Shown here one piece after another: positions 8,377 to 16,566 of a stretch of 64,000 bases of DNA. The notes beneath the pieces were generated by a model. That model was not told where the DNA came from and ran no database searches. It saw nothing but the letters and a program-made list of their open reading frames with translations. Location of the stretch: the NCBI RefSeq assembly GCF_029278605.1, contig NZ_CP119573.1, forward strand, positions 496,001-560,000, read 5' to 3'. Within the stretch, counting starts at the first letter, position 1, and the number at the start of each line of letters is the position of its first letter. Source of the stretch: Cupriavidus sp. WKF15 (GTDB taxonomy: Bacteria > Pseudomonadota > Gammaproteobacteria > Burkholderiales > Burkholderiaceae). Both the position numbers and the translations under genes were made by a program.

Positions 8377-9387
8377 CTATACCAGGCCGGGCAATGGGGC
8401 GTCCGCGGCGACCAGCGTTTGCGCGCGCAGCGCCTGCCAGAACGCCCGCGGAATCTCCGCCTGCGCGAGCGCCAGGTTGCCGGCAATGCGCTCCGGCCGG
8501 CTCGCGCCCGGGATCACCGCCGCCACGGCAGGATGCGCAAGCGAGAACTGCAGCGCAGCCGCGCGGATATCCACGCCGAACTCCGTGCATAACCGCCGCA
8601 GGGCCTCGACGCGCGCGAGTATCTCCGGCGTCGCCTTCTGGTACTCGTAGTGCTCGCCACCGGCGAGGATGCCCGAGTTGTACGGGCCGCCGACCACGAT
8701 GCCCAGGCCACGGCCGATGCTGGCGGGCATCAGCGCGCGCAGCGCATCGGCGTGGTCGAGCAGCGTATAGCGGCCCGCGATCAGGAAGCCGTCCGGGTCG
8801 GCCTGCTGCACGGCCATTTCGCATGGCTCGACGCGGTTGACGCCAAGTCCCCAGGCCTTGATCACGCCCTGCTCGCGCAGCCGCGTCAGCGCGGCCGCGG
8901 CACCGGTCATCGCGGTCTGGAATACGTCACGCCAGGCATCGCCGTGAAAGTCCCTGGCCGGGTCGTGGATCCAGACGATATCGAGCCGGTCGGTCTTCAA
9001 ACGCTGCAGGCTGGCCTCGATCGCGCGCAAGGTGCCGTCTGCGCTGTAGTCGTAGACGATCTTGTTGGGCAGGCCGTGTTCGAACAGGCCGCCCTTCTCG
9101 CCCAGGTCGCGGCTGGCCGTGTCCTCGGTCTCGTCGAGAACCAGCCGGCCCACTTTGGTGCTGAGCACGTAGGCGTCGCGCGGGCGATGCTGCAAGGCGT
9201 TACCGAGCCGGATCTCGGCCAGGCCGGCGCCATAGAGCGGCGCCGCGTCGAAGTAGCGGATGCCCTGCTCCCAGGCGGCGTTGACGGTGTCGAGCGCCTC
9301 CTGTTCGGGAATGTTGCGGTACATATTGCCAAGCGGCGCGGTACCAAAGCCGATCTTGGTCGGTACTGAAATTCGCATATGGGTCAT
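8377..9387 (-). CDS. Aldo/keto reductase (D-threo-aldose 1-dehydrogenase-like)
   Basis: The 336-residue TIM-barrel reductase carries the catalytic Asp and Tyr in YFDAAPLYGAG, the Lys in LSTKVGR and the His in IVWIHDPARDF. The NADP-binding C-terminal part is seen in the VIPGASRPERI segment. The FGTAPLGNMYR opening resembles the aldose/pyridoxal dehydrogenase branch. The frame opens at 9417, overlapping the previous gene, but ATGs at 9387 or 9378 give the normal N terminus. It is the last gene of a four-gene reductase operon; the physiological substrate is unknown. Confidence 0.85.
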   Translation of the reverse strand: MTHMRISVPTKIGFGTAPLGNMYRNIPEQEALDTVNAAWEQGIRYFDAAPLYGAGLAEIRLGNALQHRPRDAYVLSTKVGRLVLDETEDTASRDLGEKGGLFEHGLPNKIVYDYSADGTLRAIEASLQRLKTDRLDIVWIHDPARDFHGDAWRDVFQTAMTGAAAALTRLREQGVIKAWGLGVNRVEPCEMAVQQADPDGFLIAGRYTLLDHADALRALMPASIGRGLGIVVGGPYNSGILAGGEHYEYQKATPEILARVEALRRLCTEFGVDIRAAALQFSLAHPAVAAVIPGASRPERIAGNLALAQAEIPRAFWQALRAQTLVAADAPLPGLV

Positions 9388-9409
9388 CGGATGAATCGTG
9401 GAGCGCGGC

Positions 9410-9754
9410 TCAGGCATCGGTGCCCGGCAGCGCCGTCAGTGGTCCCTGCATCCGGTAGAACGTCTGGTCGGATGCCGTGAAGAACGCCATGGAATGACCG
9501 TGGCGGAAGTCGTCGACGTGCACCACGGTCGCACCATCGGCCTCCTGCCATGAGATCGCATAGACGCCCTCGGCGATCTCGCGCCATTCGCAGCGCGTTT
9601 CGCCGCTGGCGCCCGCATACGGGCCGGAGACGATCGCGTAGCGGATCGACTGGCCGTCTTCCGCGTAGATGTTGTGCGCGGACAGGCCGTCGTAGTCGAC
9701 GCGGAAGCCGCGGCCGGCGAACGGCGGCTTGTCCATAGGGTACTGGTTCGTCAT
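9410..9754 (-). CDS. MoaF-like small lipocalin-fold protein
   Basis: The 114-residue protein has the pattern seen in MoaF-related domains: a GRGFRVDYDGLSAHNIYAED opening, then an alternating beta-strand pattern ending in ATVVHVDDFRHGHSMAFF. MoaF-like proteins are small beta-barrels of unknown biochemical role despite the name. Its start is 3 bases after the stop of the Old Yellow Enzyme gene, so it belongs to the reductase operon and probably binds a small ligand for that pathway. The family assignment is from overall pattern only. Confidence 0.6.
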   Translation of the reverse strand: MTNQYPMDKPPFAGRGFRVDYDGLSAHNIYAEDGQSIRYAIVSGPYAGASGETRCEWREIAEGVYAISWQEADGATVVHVDDFRHGHSMAFFTASDQTFYRMQGPLTALPGTDA

Positions 9755-9757
9755 CGG

Positions 9758-10876
9758 TCAGGCTGCCTTGGCGGTCAATAGCGGATAGTCGGTCAGGCCG
9801 CGCGCACCGCCGCCAAACAGCGTGTCGCGGTCATGCGGGGCCAGCGTGGCACCGGTGCGCAGGCGCTCCGGCAGGTCCGGGTTGGCCACGAACGGGCGGC
9901 CGAACGCGATGAGGTCGGCCCAGCCTTCGTCCAGTGCCGCCTGCGCGCGTTCGGCGGTGTACTTGCCCGCGTAGATCAGCGTGCCCGGATAGACCTGGCG
10001 CAGCCGCTGCTTGAATGCGACAGGCATGTGCGGCGCGTCGTCCCAGTCGGCTTCGGCGATGTGGAGGTAGCCCACCCCGATCTCGCCAAGCATCTTCGCG
10101 GCAGCGGTATAGGTGGTCTCCGGATCGGCATCGACACAGCCGTTGAGCGTGGTCAGCGGCGCCAGGCGGATACCGACGCGGTCCTTGCTGCCCGTGCCTT
10201 CGATCAGCGCCTTGGCCACTTCCCCGAGGAAGCGCAGACGGTTGTCGAGCGAGCCGCCATACTCATCGGTGCGGTCGTTGGCCTCCGAATCAATGAACTG
10301 GTTGACCAGGTAGCCGTTGGCCGCATGCAGTTCGACGCCGTCGAACCCCGCGGCCATCGCGTTGCGCGCGGCCTGCCGGAAGTCGTCGACGATGCCGTGT
10401 ATCTCTTCGACCGTCAGCGCGCGCGGCTGCGACGCCTGCATGAAGCCGGGCGTGCCGTCGTGCCCGGCCACGAACACGTTGACGCCCTTCGCCTGCAGCG
10501 CCGATGACGACACCGGCGCCTGCCCGTCGAGCAGGCTGACATGGCTCAGGCGGCCGACATGCCAGAGCTGCGCGAAGATGCGCCCGCCCGCCGCATGCAC
10601 GGCGCTGGTCACCTTGCGCCAGCCATCGACCTGCGCCGGCGTGTGGATGCCTGGCGTCCAGGCATAGCCCTTGCCGAGCGGCGAAATCCAGGTGCCCTCG
10701 CTGATGATCAGGCCAGCGCCGGCGCGCTGCGCGTAGTACTCGGCCATCAGCGCATTGGGCACGTCGCCGGGCTGGCTCGCGCGCGAGCGCGTCATCGGCG
10801 GCATCACGATGCGGTTCGGCAGCGCCAGGTTGCCGAGCGCATGCGGCTGGAACAGCGGGTTGCGCGAATCGGACAT
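9758..10876 (-). CDS. Old Yellow Enzyme-family alkene reductase (NemA-like)
   Basis: The 372-residue FMN enzyme shows the OYE barrel: PHALGNLALPNRIVMPPMTRSRA at the N terminus, FAQLWHVGRLSH near residue 95, the active-site pair in VELHAANGYLVNQFI and the C-terminal IAFGRPFVANPDL phosphate-binding segment. Such enzymes reduce activated C=C bonds and nitro compounds with NAD(P)H. Two adjacent ATGs (10879, 10876) follow GGGAGG; the second has the better 5-base spacing. It sits 11 bases after dkgB and 3 before the MoaF-like gene, the second gene of the operon. Confidence 0.92.
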   Translation of the reverse strand: MSDSRNPLFQPHALGNLALPNRIVMPPMTRSRASQPGDVPNALMAEYYAQRAGAGLIISEGTWISPLGKGYAWTPGIHTPAQVDGWRKVTSAVHAAGGRIFAQLWHVGRLSHVSLLDGQAPVSSSALQAKGVNVFVAGHDGTPGFMQASQPRALTVEEIHGIVDDFRQAARNAMAAGFDGVELHAANGYLVNQFIDSEANDRTDEYGGSLDNRLRFLGEVAKALIEGTGSKDRVGIRLAPLTTLNGCVDADPETTYTAAAKMLGEIGVGYLHIAEADWDDAPHMPVAFKQRLRQVYPGTLIYAGKYTAERAQAALDEGWADLIAFGRPFVANPDLPERLRTGATLAPHDRDTLFGGGARGLTDYPLLTAKAA

Positions 10877-10887
10877 CATCGCCTCCC

Positions 10888-11691
10888 TTAGTCCCACACC
10901 GGGGCCAGGCCCTCGGGGCTGACCTCGCGGCCGTTGCGTTCGAGCGTGGCAATCTGCGCCATGTCGCCGGCGTCGAGCTTCAGGTCGCGCGCCAGCAGGT
11001 TGCTGGCCAGGTTTTCGCGCCTGGTCGACGACGGGATCACCGCGTAGCCGAGCTGCAGCGCCCAGGCGAGTGCCACCTGCGCCACGGTCGCGCTGTGCTT
11101 CGCCGCGATCTGCGCGAGGACCGGGTCCTTCAGCACCTTGCCGTAGGCCAGCGTCATGTACGAGGTCACGGTGATGCCCTGCTCCTTCAGGAACGCCGTC
11201 AGCTTGCGGTTCTGCAGGTACGGGCTCAGTTCGATCTGGTTGGTCGCGATCTCGCCCTTGCCGACCGCCTCGATGGCCTGCCGGGTCAGTTCGATATTGA
11301 AGTTCGAGATGCCGATCTGGCGCGTCAGCCCCAGCGACTTGGCCGCGGCCAGCGCTTCCATGGACTCGCGCAGCGGCACGCCGTTGCCGGGGGCCGGCCA
11401 GTGGATCAGCGTCAGGTCGACATGGTCGGTGCGCAGCTTGTCGAGGCTTTCGCGCAGGCTCGGCACCAGCTTGTCGGCGGCGTAGTTCGCGGTCCAGATC
11501 TTGGTGGTGAGGAACAGGTTTTCACGCTTCACGCCGCTTTCGGCAATGGCCTGGCCGACGTCGGCCTCATTGCCGTAGATCTGGGCGGTATCGACGGCGC
11601 GGTAGCCCAGGTCCAGCGCATTGCGCACGGAATCGACCGCGGCCTGGCCGGTCAGGCGGAACGTACCGACACCAAACGAAGGAATGCTCAT
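10888..11691 (-). CDS. dkgB: 2,5-didehydrogluconate reductase B (aldo/keto reductase)
   Basis: The 267-residue protein matches Escherichia coli DkgB in length and closely along its whole sequence: [49 protein letters not shown] and the [10 protein letters not shown] end. The catalytic tetrad Asp/Tyr/Lys/His is present. DkgB reduces methylglyoxal, 2,5-diketogluconate and other aldehydes with NADPH. The start at 11691 follows AGGAG at good spacing. It is the first gene of a four-gene reductase operon and is divergent from a yafC-type LysR gene, the same arrangement as in E. coli. Confidence 0.93.
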   Translation of the reverse strand: MSIPSFGVGTFRLTGQAAVDSVRNALDLGYRAVDTAQIYGNEADVGQAIAESGVKRENLFLTTKIWTANYAADKLVPSLRESLDKLRTDHVDLTLIHWPAPGNGVPLRESMEALAAAKSLGLTRQIGISNFNIELTRQAIEAVGKGEIATNQIELSPYLQNRKLTAFLKEQGITVTSYMTLAYGKVLKDPVLAQIAAKHSATVAQVALAWALQLGYAVIPSSTRRENLASNLLARDLKLDAGDMAQIATLERNGREVSPEGLAPVWD

Positions 11692-11753
11692 GGGGTAACT
11701 CCTGGTACAGAGACAAGAGAACACTTGTGATGGACGCAGTTTGCCGGCTTTAC

Positions 11754-11792
11754 ATTTGCAAATTAAGCCGTGTATAAGTCAAATTCATTTGA
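11754..11792. promoter_or_regulatory. Candidate LysR operator between dkgB and yafC
   Basis: The 114-bp divergent intergenic region is AT-rich against its surroundings and holds two inverted repeats. One is ATTTGCAAAT (11754-11763) and the other is TCAAAT-TC-ATTTGA (11779-11792). A third, GATTT-G-AAATC, follows at 11791-11801. The second and third lie just before the LysR start at 11806, as expected for an autoregulatory site shared with the divergent operon. Binding has not been shown. Confidence 0.55.
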
Positions 11793-11805
11793 TTTGAAAT
11801 CAACA

Positions 11806-12708
11806 ATGAAAACGACCATCGACGAACTGCTGGCCTTTGCGGCCGTCGTGGACACGGGCTCGATCACGGCGGCGGCGGAACAGCTCGACCTGACCGTGTC
11901 GGCTACCAGCCGCACACTGAGCCGGCTGGAAGAGAAGCTGCAGACCACGCTGCTGCGCCGGACTACGCGGCGTCTGGAGCTGACCGAGGAAGGGGCGGCG
12001 TTCCTGGCCCATGCGCGCACCATCCTTGCCATGGTGGATGAAGCGGAAGAGCAGATGGCGGCACGCCGCATGCGCCCCGTGGGTCGCCTGCGCGTGGATG
12101 CGGCCACGCCGTTCATGCTGCATGTGCTGGTGCCGCTGGTGGAAGGGTTCCGCGCCCGCTATCCGGAAGTGGAGCTGGAGCTGCACTCGACCGAAGGCAT
12201 CATCGACCTCATCGAGAAGCGCACCGACGTGGCCTTCCGCATCGGCTCGCTCAAGGATTCGACGCTGCATGCACGGCCGATCGGCAGCAGCCGCGTGCGC
12301 GTGCTGGCCAGCCCGGGGTACCTGAAACGGCACGGTACTCCGACCAAGCCGGACCAGCTCGCGCAGCATGCGCTGCTGGGCTTCAGCCAGCCAGATTCGT
12401 TGAATGACTGGCCGCTGCGCAACGACGACGGCAGCATCCTGCACATCAAGCCGGCCATTGCCTCATCGAGCGGCGAAACGCTCCGCAGCCTGGCGCTGGC
12501 CGGTCTCGGCATTGTCTGCCTGTCGGATTTCATGACGCGAGATGATCGCCAGAGCGGCAGGCTGCTGCCGCTGTTCGGCAGGCAGACGCTCGATGTGAGG
12601 CAGTCGATCCATGCCGTCTACTATCGCAACACGGCGCTGGCGTCGCGCATCACATGCTTCGTCGATCATGTGGTCGGCGTGCTAGGGAAGCAGCCGTTCG
12701 ACGAATAG
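11806..12708 (+). CDS. yafC: LysR-family regulator, YafC-like
   Basis: The 300-residue protein has an N-terminal winged helix (AAAEQLDLTVSATSRTLSRL near 20-40) and a LysR effector domain. It resembles E. coli YafC throughout, with RIDAATP-like RVDAATPFMLHVLVPL, DVAFRIGSLKDSTLHARP and GIVCLSDFM segments. E. coli yafC is also divergent from dkgB. The ATG at 11806 gives the YafC-like start, rather than the upstream ATG at 11770. It probably controls the reductase operon; the inducer is unknown, perhaps an electrophile. Confidence 0.88.
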   Translation: MKTTIDELLAFAAVVDTGSITAAAEQLDLTVSATSRTLSRLEEKLQTTLLRRTTRRLELTEEGAAFLAHARTILAMVDEAEEQMAARRMRPVGRLRVDAATPFMLHVLVPLVEGFRARYPEVELELHSTEGIIDLIEKRTDVAFRIGSLKDSTLHARPIGSSRVRVLASPGYLKRHGTPTKPDQLAQHALLGFSQPDSLNDWPLRNDDGSILHIKPAIASSSGETLRSLALAGLGIVCLSDFMTRDDRQSGRLLPLFGRQTLDVRQSIHAVYYRNTALASRITCFVDHVVGVLGKQPFDE

Positions 12709-12720
12709 GTGTTGCGCCCC

Positions 12721-12740
12721 CTGTCCAGCGCTGTCCAGCG
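12721..12740. repeat. 10-bp perfect tandem duplication
   Basis: CTGTCCAGCG occurs twice in a row between two convergent LysR genes. The stretch has no reading frame and no clear terminator. Confidence 0.7.
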
Positions 12741-12792
12741 CCGTATGGCGGGACTGATCCTCCACGATGCGCGATAGCGTCGCCGGTCGCTC

Positions 12793-13686
12793 CTACTGCG
12801 CGGCAATGTACGTGCCGAGGCCGTCGGCAAGCGCGTCGAAGACCGTGCGACATGCAAGGCTGTGCCGCAGGCTCTCGTGCATGGTGATCCAGGTTTCGAG
12901 CCGCATCGAAAACTTGCGTGGCAGGAGCCGCCGCAGCGCCGGCTGCCTGGCCGCCAGCCCCGTCTGGCAGATGCCGATGCCGGCGCCGGCGCGGATCAGC
13001 GACAGTTGCGCGACGTCGCTGTCGGCACGCAGTGCGAACGCGGCGCGCTCAGGCCAGGGCAACGAGCGCGCCGCCTCGCGGATGAACGGGGTGGACTGGT
13101 CATAGCCGATCAGCGCGTGGCTGCGCAGCGCCTTCGCATCTCGCGGCACGCCGTGGCGCGCCAGGTAGTCCTCGTGCGCATACAGGCCCAGTTCGATGGC
13201 GCCGACGCGGCGCGCCACCAACTGCTCCTGCACCGGGCGCCGCATACGCACTGCGACGTCGGCTTCACGGCGCAACAGGTCATGGATGCGGTTGCTCAGC
13301 ACGAGTTCGATGACGAGCGCCGGATGCTGCGCGCGCAGCGCGGCCAGCACGGGCGGCAGCACTTCGATGCCGACCACCTCGCTGGCCGAGATGCGCACCG
13401 TTCCCGACACGTCCCCGCCCGCACCCGTGACCGTGCGTTCCATGGCGGCGGCAGTGCTTTCCATCGCCTCGGCATAGTCGCGCAGCGTCAGGGCGGCCTC
13501 GGTGGGCAGCAGGCCCGACTGCGAGCGCGTGAACAGGATCGCGCCCAGCTCCTGTTCCAGCGAGTCGATATGCCGGCCGACGGTTGGCTGCGACAGCCCC
13601 AGTTCCCGCGCCGCGCCGGAAAGCGAGCCGGTGCGAAGCACGCCCAGCAAGCTCCGGTAGAGTTCCCAGCTGATTTTCGATGTCAT
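12793..13686 (-). CDS. LysR-family transcriptional regulator
   Basis: The 297-residue protein has the LysR helix-turn-helix at residues 18-40 (GSLSGAARELGLSQPTVGRH) and a periplasmic-binding-type effector half. It is divergent from the NAD(P)-dependent epimerase-like gene, with 95 bases between the starts, so it is the likely regulator of that gene. It converges on the yafC-type gene. The inducer cannot be inferred. Confidence 0.88.
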   Translation of the reverse strand: MTSKISWELYRSLLGVLRTGSLSGAARELGLSQPTVGRHIDSLEQELGAILFTRSQSGLLPTEAALTLRDYAEAMESTAAAMERTVTGAGGDVSGTVRISASEVVGIEVLPPVLAALRAQHPALVIELVLSNRIHDLLRREADVAVRMRRPVQEQLVARRVGAIELGLYAHEDYLARHGVPRDAKALRSHALIGYDQSTPFIREAARSLPWPERAAFALRADSDVAQLSLIRAGAGIGICQTGLAARQPALRRLLPRKFSMRLETWITMHESLRHSLACRTVFDALADGLGTYIAAQ

Positions 13687-13781
13687 ACGTAAATGTATAG
13701 CGTCTCCACATTCTTATCCAATTCCATTTACCCCGGACAACTCCCACAATGCCTGCATGGCAAACGCAGGGAGCAACAATC

Positions 13782-14777
13782 ATGGCAAACGGAAAGTCCG
13801 CGCTGGTTCTGGGTGCAACCGGCGGCATCGGCTCGGAAGTCGCGCGCCAGCTGGGCGCGGCGGGATGGCAGGTCCGCGCGCTGCGGCGCGGCGGAGCGCC
13901 GGCTGGCGCGCAGCCGGGCGCCATCGAATGGGTGTCTGGAGACGCCATGCAGCGGCAGGACGTGCTGTCCGCCGCGCGCGGCTGCGGCGTGATCGTCCAC
14001 GCGGTCAACCCGCCCGGCTACCGGCGCTGGCCGGAGCTCGTGCTGCCCATGCTGGACAACACCATCGCCGCCGCCCGCGCGACGGGAGCCACGATCGTGC
14101 TGCCCGGCACGGTCTACAACTTCGGGCCGGACGCCCTGCCCGAGCCGGCCGAAGGTGCGCCCCAGCACCCTGTCACGCGCAAGGGCGCCATCCGCGTGGA
14201 AATGGAGCGGCGCCTGCGGGAAGCGGCGGAGCACGGCACGCGCGTCATCATCGTGCGCGCGGGCGACTTTTTCGGGCCGCAAGCCGGCAACAACTGGTTC
14301 TCCCAGGCGCTGGTGCAGCCGGGACAGGCGGTGCGAACCATCCGCTATCCCGGCGCGGCCGGCGTGGGACACCAGTGGGCCTACTTGCCTGACGTGGCAA
14401 GCGCCATGGTCAGGCTGCTGGAGCAGGCAGCGATGCTGCCGCCCTTCGCCGTGTTCCATATGGCCGGACACTGGGATGCGGACGGCACGGAAATGGTCCG
14501 GGCCATCCAGCGCACAGTGGCCCGCCGCGGCGGCCAGGTGCCGAAGGTACGGCCGTTTCCGTGGTGGCTGCTGTCGGCAGCGGCCCCCTTCGTCGCCACG
14601 TTCCGGGAAATGCAGGAGATGCGCTATCTGTGGCGCGAGCCGGTGCGCATGCGCGGCGGGCGCCTGCCCGGAGGCGAGCCCCATACGCCGCTCGAGCAGG
14701 CCGTGGAAGCCACGCTGGAAGGCCTTGGCTGCGTTGAAGCCGCAACTGTCGCCCGCTGCGCGTCTTTGGCGCGCTGA
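13782..14777 (+). CDS. NAD(P)-dependent epimerase/dehydratase-family protein
   Basis: The 331-residue extended SDR opens with a Rossmann motif, VLGATGGIGSEVA (Gly-x-x-Gly-x-x-Gly). The usual catalytic Tyr-x3-Lys region appears as VYNFGP, followed by HPVTRKGAIRVEMERRL rather than a clean YxxxK. It may thus be an atypical reductase or NAD(P)-binding sensor-like member. A GGGAG site precedes the ATG at 13782 by 8 bases; the frame opens at 13749. It is expressed divergently from a LysR gene. Confidence 0.78.
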   Translation: MANGKSALVLGATGGIGSEVARQLGAAGWQVRALRRGGAPAGAQPGAIEWVSGDAMQRQDVLSAARGCGVIVHAVNPPGYRRWPELVLPMLDNTIAAARATGATIVLPGTVYNFGPDALPEPAEGAPQHPVTRKGAIRVEMERRLREAAEHGTRVIIVRAGDFFGPQAGNNWFSQALVQPGQAVRTIRYPGAAGVGHQWAYLPDVASAMVRLLEQAAMLPPFAVFHMAGHWDADGTEMVRAIQRTVARRGGQVPKVRPFPWWLLSAAAPFVATFREMQEMRYLWREPVRMRGGRLPGGEPHTPLEQAVEATLEGLGCVEAATVARCASLAR

Positions 14778-14883
14778 CAGACGGCGCACCGTGACGCCGC
14801 CAACGGTGCCGGTGCCATCGGCGGCCGCGAAGATGTGCGGCAAGTCCGCCCCGGGGACCTGCCGCGGCCGAAAGCCTTGCGGC

Positions 14884-15300
14884 TCAGATAACGTTGATCA
14901 TGACATCGATGTTGCCGCGCGTTGCCTTGGAGTACGGGCAAGTCTGATGCGCCTTCTCCACCACGGCCTGGGCGACGTCCGCCGGCAGGCCCGGCAGGCT
15001 GACATTGAGCCGCGCCTGCAGGAAGTAGGCGTCTCCGGTCATGCCAAGGTCCACTTCGGCATCGACGGCCACGTCGGACGGAAGCCTGACCTGCAGCGCG
15101 CTTGCCGCCTTCCCCATCGCGCCGATGAAGCAGGCAGACCAGCCCGCGGCGAACAACTGCTCGGGGTTCGTGCCGCTGCCGGTGCTGCCCGGGGGCGAGA
15201 GCCTGAGGTCCAGGCGCCCGTCGCTGCTGCGGGACGCGCCGTCGCGTCCGCCCGTGGTGTGCGTCTTGCCGGTGTACAGGACTTTTTCGATCTTGGTCAT
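14884..15300 (-). CDS. ohr: Organic hydroperoxide resistance protein (Ohr/OsmC family)
   Basis: The 138-residue protein has the Ohr signature, including TGKTHTTGGRDG at the N terminus. The two redox cysteines are visible: Cys in GWSACFIGAM near residue 57 and Cys in HQTCPYSKATRGN near residue 121. Ohr reduces organic and fatty-acid hydroperoxides through a cysteine disulfide with lipoylated partners. The usual MarR-type regulator OhrR is not adjacent; the neighbours are an epimerase-like gene and a small exported protein. Confidence 0.92.
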   Translation of the reverse strand: MTKIEKVLYTGKTHTTGGRDGASRSSDGRLDLRLSPPGSTGSGTNPEQLFAAGWSACFIGAMGKAASALQVRLPSDVAVDAEVDLGMTGDAYFLQARLNVSLPGLPADVAQAVVEKAHQTCPYSKATRGNIDVMINVI

Positions 15301-15376
15301 GATGGAATCTTCAGCGTGTGTGTTCGTGGGTTGAGTTCTTGTGTTGCGTGGCTACAGGTTGCAGTGGTGCGGATGC

Positions 15377-15727
15377 TCACGCGACATAGCCGTCGCGATT
15401 GCTGATGCTGGCCAGTGCCGTGCCGGAACCGGATGCCGCGATCTGCGCGTCGGCGACGAAGCCATCGCGGTTGCTGATGCGCGCCACCGTGGCGCCTTCC
15501 GGTTGGCGTGCGCCATCGAGGAATGGATCCGGCGCGGCGACGCGGCTGCCGCTGGTGAACGGATCACGATCCGCGTGGGCGGATGCTGCCGTGGCAGCGG
15601 CCGCGTGCGGGACGAGGCCTGCCGCGTGCACCGCCTGCATGCCGCTTGCGGCGCCGACAACCGCGGCGATGGAAATGACGTGGCGGGCAAGCTTCCGGGC
15701 GTGGATAAGGTTCATGCTGAGGTTCAT
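15377..15727 (-). CDS. Small exported repeat protein, type A
   Basis: I do not recognise a named family. The 116-residue product has a signal peptide (hydrophobic residues about 17-31, Ala-x-Ala cleavage near 35). After it come short repeats: DPFTSGSR and DPFLDGAR, then ISNRDGFVADA and ISNRDGYVA. It is clearly related to the protein encoded at 20006-20347, which carries more copies of a DPYTDGAR-type unit. Both genes share a gapless 98-bp upstream module. AGGAG precedes the ATG at 15727. An inducible periplasmic or secreted role is likely; metal or cell-envelope stress is only a guess. Confidence 0.75.
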   Translation of the reverse strand: MNLSMNLIHARKLARHVISIAAVVGAASGMQAVHAAGLVPHAAAATAASAHADRDPFTSGSRVAAPDPFLDGARQPEGATVARISNRDGFVADAQIAASGSGTALASISNRDGYVA

Positions 15728-15783
15728 GCTGTTCTCCTGGGGTTTCGGACCACTGAGGCATCGGGCCTCAGCGCAACGCTGGC

Positions 15784-15810
15784 GGGAGCCTCTGGATCGC
15801 TGCGGCTCCC
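15784..15810 (-). promoter_or_regulatory. Hairpin in the leader of small exported protein A
   Basis: A 7-bp stem (GGGAGCC, 15784-15790, with GGCTCCC, 15804-15810) lies between the shared upstream module and the start codon, in the predicted 5' untranslated region. It has no counterpart upstream of protein B, so it is probably not part of the shared control. Confidence 0.35.
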
Positions 15811-15823
15811 GTCACGTTGATGC

Positions 15824-15921
15824 ACGTATTTAAGGTGACCGATGTATCGCCGCTGTAGCGGCAAGCCGGCGATGTTGTGAGCCCAGGTATCGGCATCTCC
15901 GGTTGATACACAGGCATACAA
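15824..15921 (-). promoter_or_regulatory. Shared 98-bp control module, copy A
   Basis: This stretch aligns without gaps to 20426-20523. The same elements sit at identical offsets on the plus strand: ACGTATTTAAGG at 0, GTATCG at 20, CTGTA at 29, GTATCG at 63, TGATACA at 80 and GCATACAA at 90. Read on the minus strand, CCTTAAATACGT nearest the gene looks like a -10 region without a good -35, and the repeated GATAC/GTATC half-sites look like activator sites. This predicts one regulator for both small-protein genes. Confidence 0.75.
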
Positions 15922-16073
15922 AGGCCCCGCGGCGATACTGCCTTTCGCCTGCGACGAGCGGGCACTTGTTCCGCGATGTACCAACTGCTGTGCGCCGCAA
16001 TGGCTTTATCCGTGGCCGGCGCAGCCCTACAGTGCCCTTCATGTGCAACAGCCGCTTCATGTAAGGAGGCACG

Positions 16074-16538
16074 ATGTCGATCGAGGAAAAGCTTGCAGCA
16101 CGCGGCCTGGCGCTGCCTGACCCGCCGCAACCGCTGGGCAGCTATACGGCCGTCAGCCAGGCCGGGGACCTGCTGTTCATATCCGGGCAACTGCCGCTAA
16201 GAGACGGCAAGGTGGTCTGGCAGGGGCAGATTGGCAGGGACCTGACGCTTGCGCAGGGCCGGCAGGCGGCAGAACTGGCGGCGCTCAACGTGCTCGCGCA
16301 GATCCGTGCGCACCTGGGCGGCTTCGACCGCCTGGATCACATCGTGCGCGTGGAAGGGCACGTCACCAGCGCCGAGGGCTGGCTGCAACAGCCGGCGGTG
16401 CTCGATCGCGCCTCGGACCTGTTCGCCGACGTGCTAGGAGAAAAAGCCGGCCACGCCAGGGCCGCGTATTCACACTTCCAGCAGCCCGGCAACGCAGCCG
16501 TGATCCTGGTCGTCATCGCGCAGCTCCAGCGCGACTGA
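16074..16538 (+). CDS. RidA/YjgF/YER057c-family protein
   Basis: The 154-residue protein belongs to the RidA superfamily subgroup that begins SIEEKLAARGL and carries LLFISGQLPLRDGKV, AALNVLAQIRAHLGG and RVEGHVTSAEGW. RidA proper deaminates reactive enamines from pyridoxal enzymes. This longer branch lacks a defined activity. A strong site (AAGGAGG) precedes the ATG. The gene is divergent from the small exported protein A and convergent with the next LysR gene. Confidence 0.85.
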   Translation: MSIEEKLAARGLALPDPPQPLGSYTAVSQAGDLLFISGQLPLRDGKVVWQGQIGRDLTLAQGRQAAELAALNVLAQIRAHLGGFDRLDHIVRVEGHVTSAEGWLQQPAVLDRASDLFADVLGEKAGHARAAYSHFQQPGNAAVILVVIAQLQRD

Positions 16539-16566
16539 CCGCGGCGCCCCCGGGTGAATATGCCCG

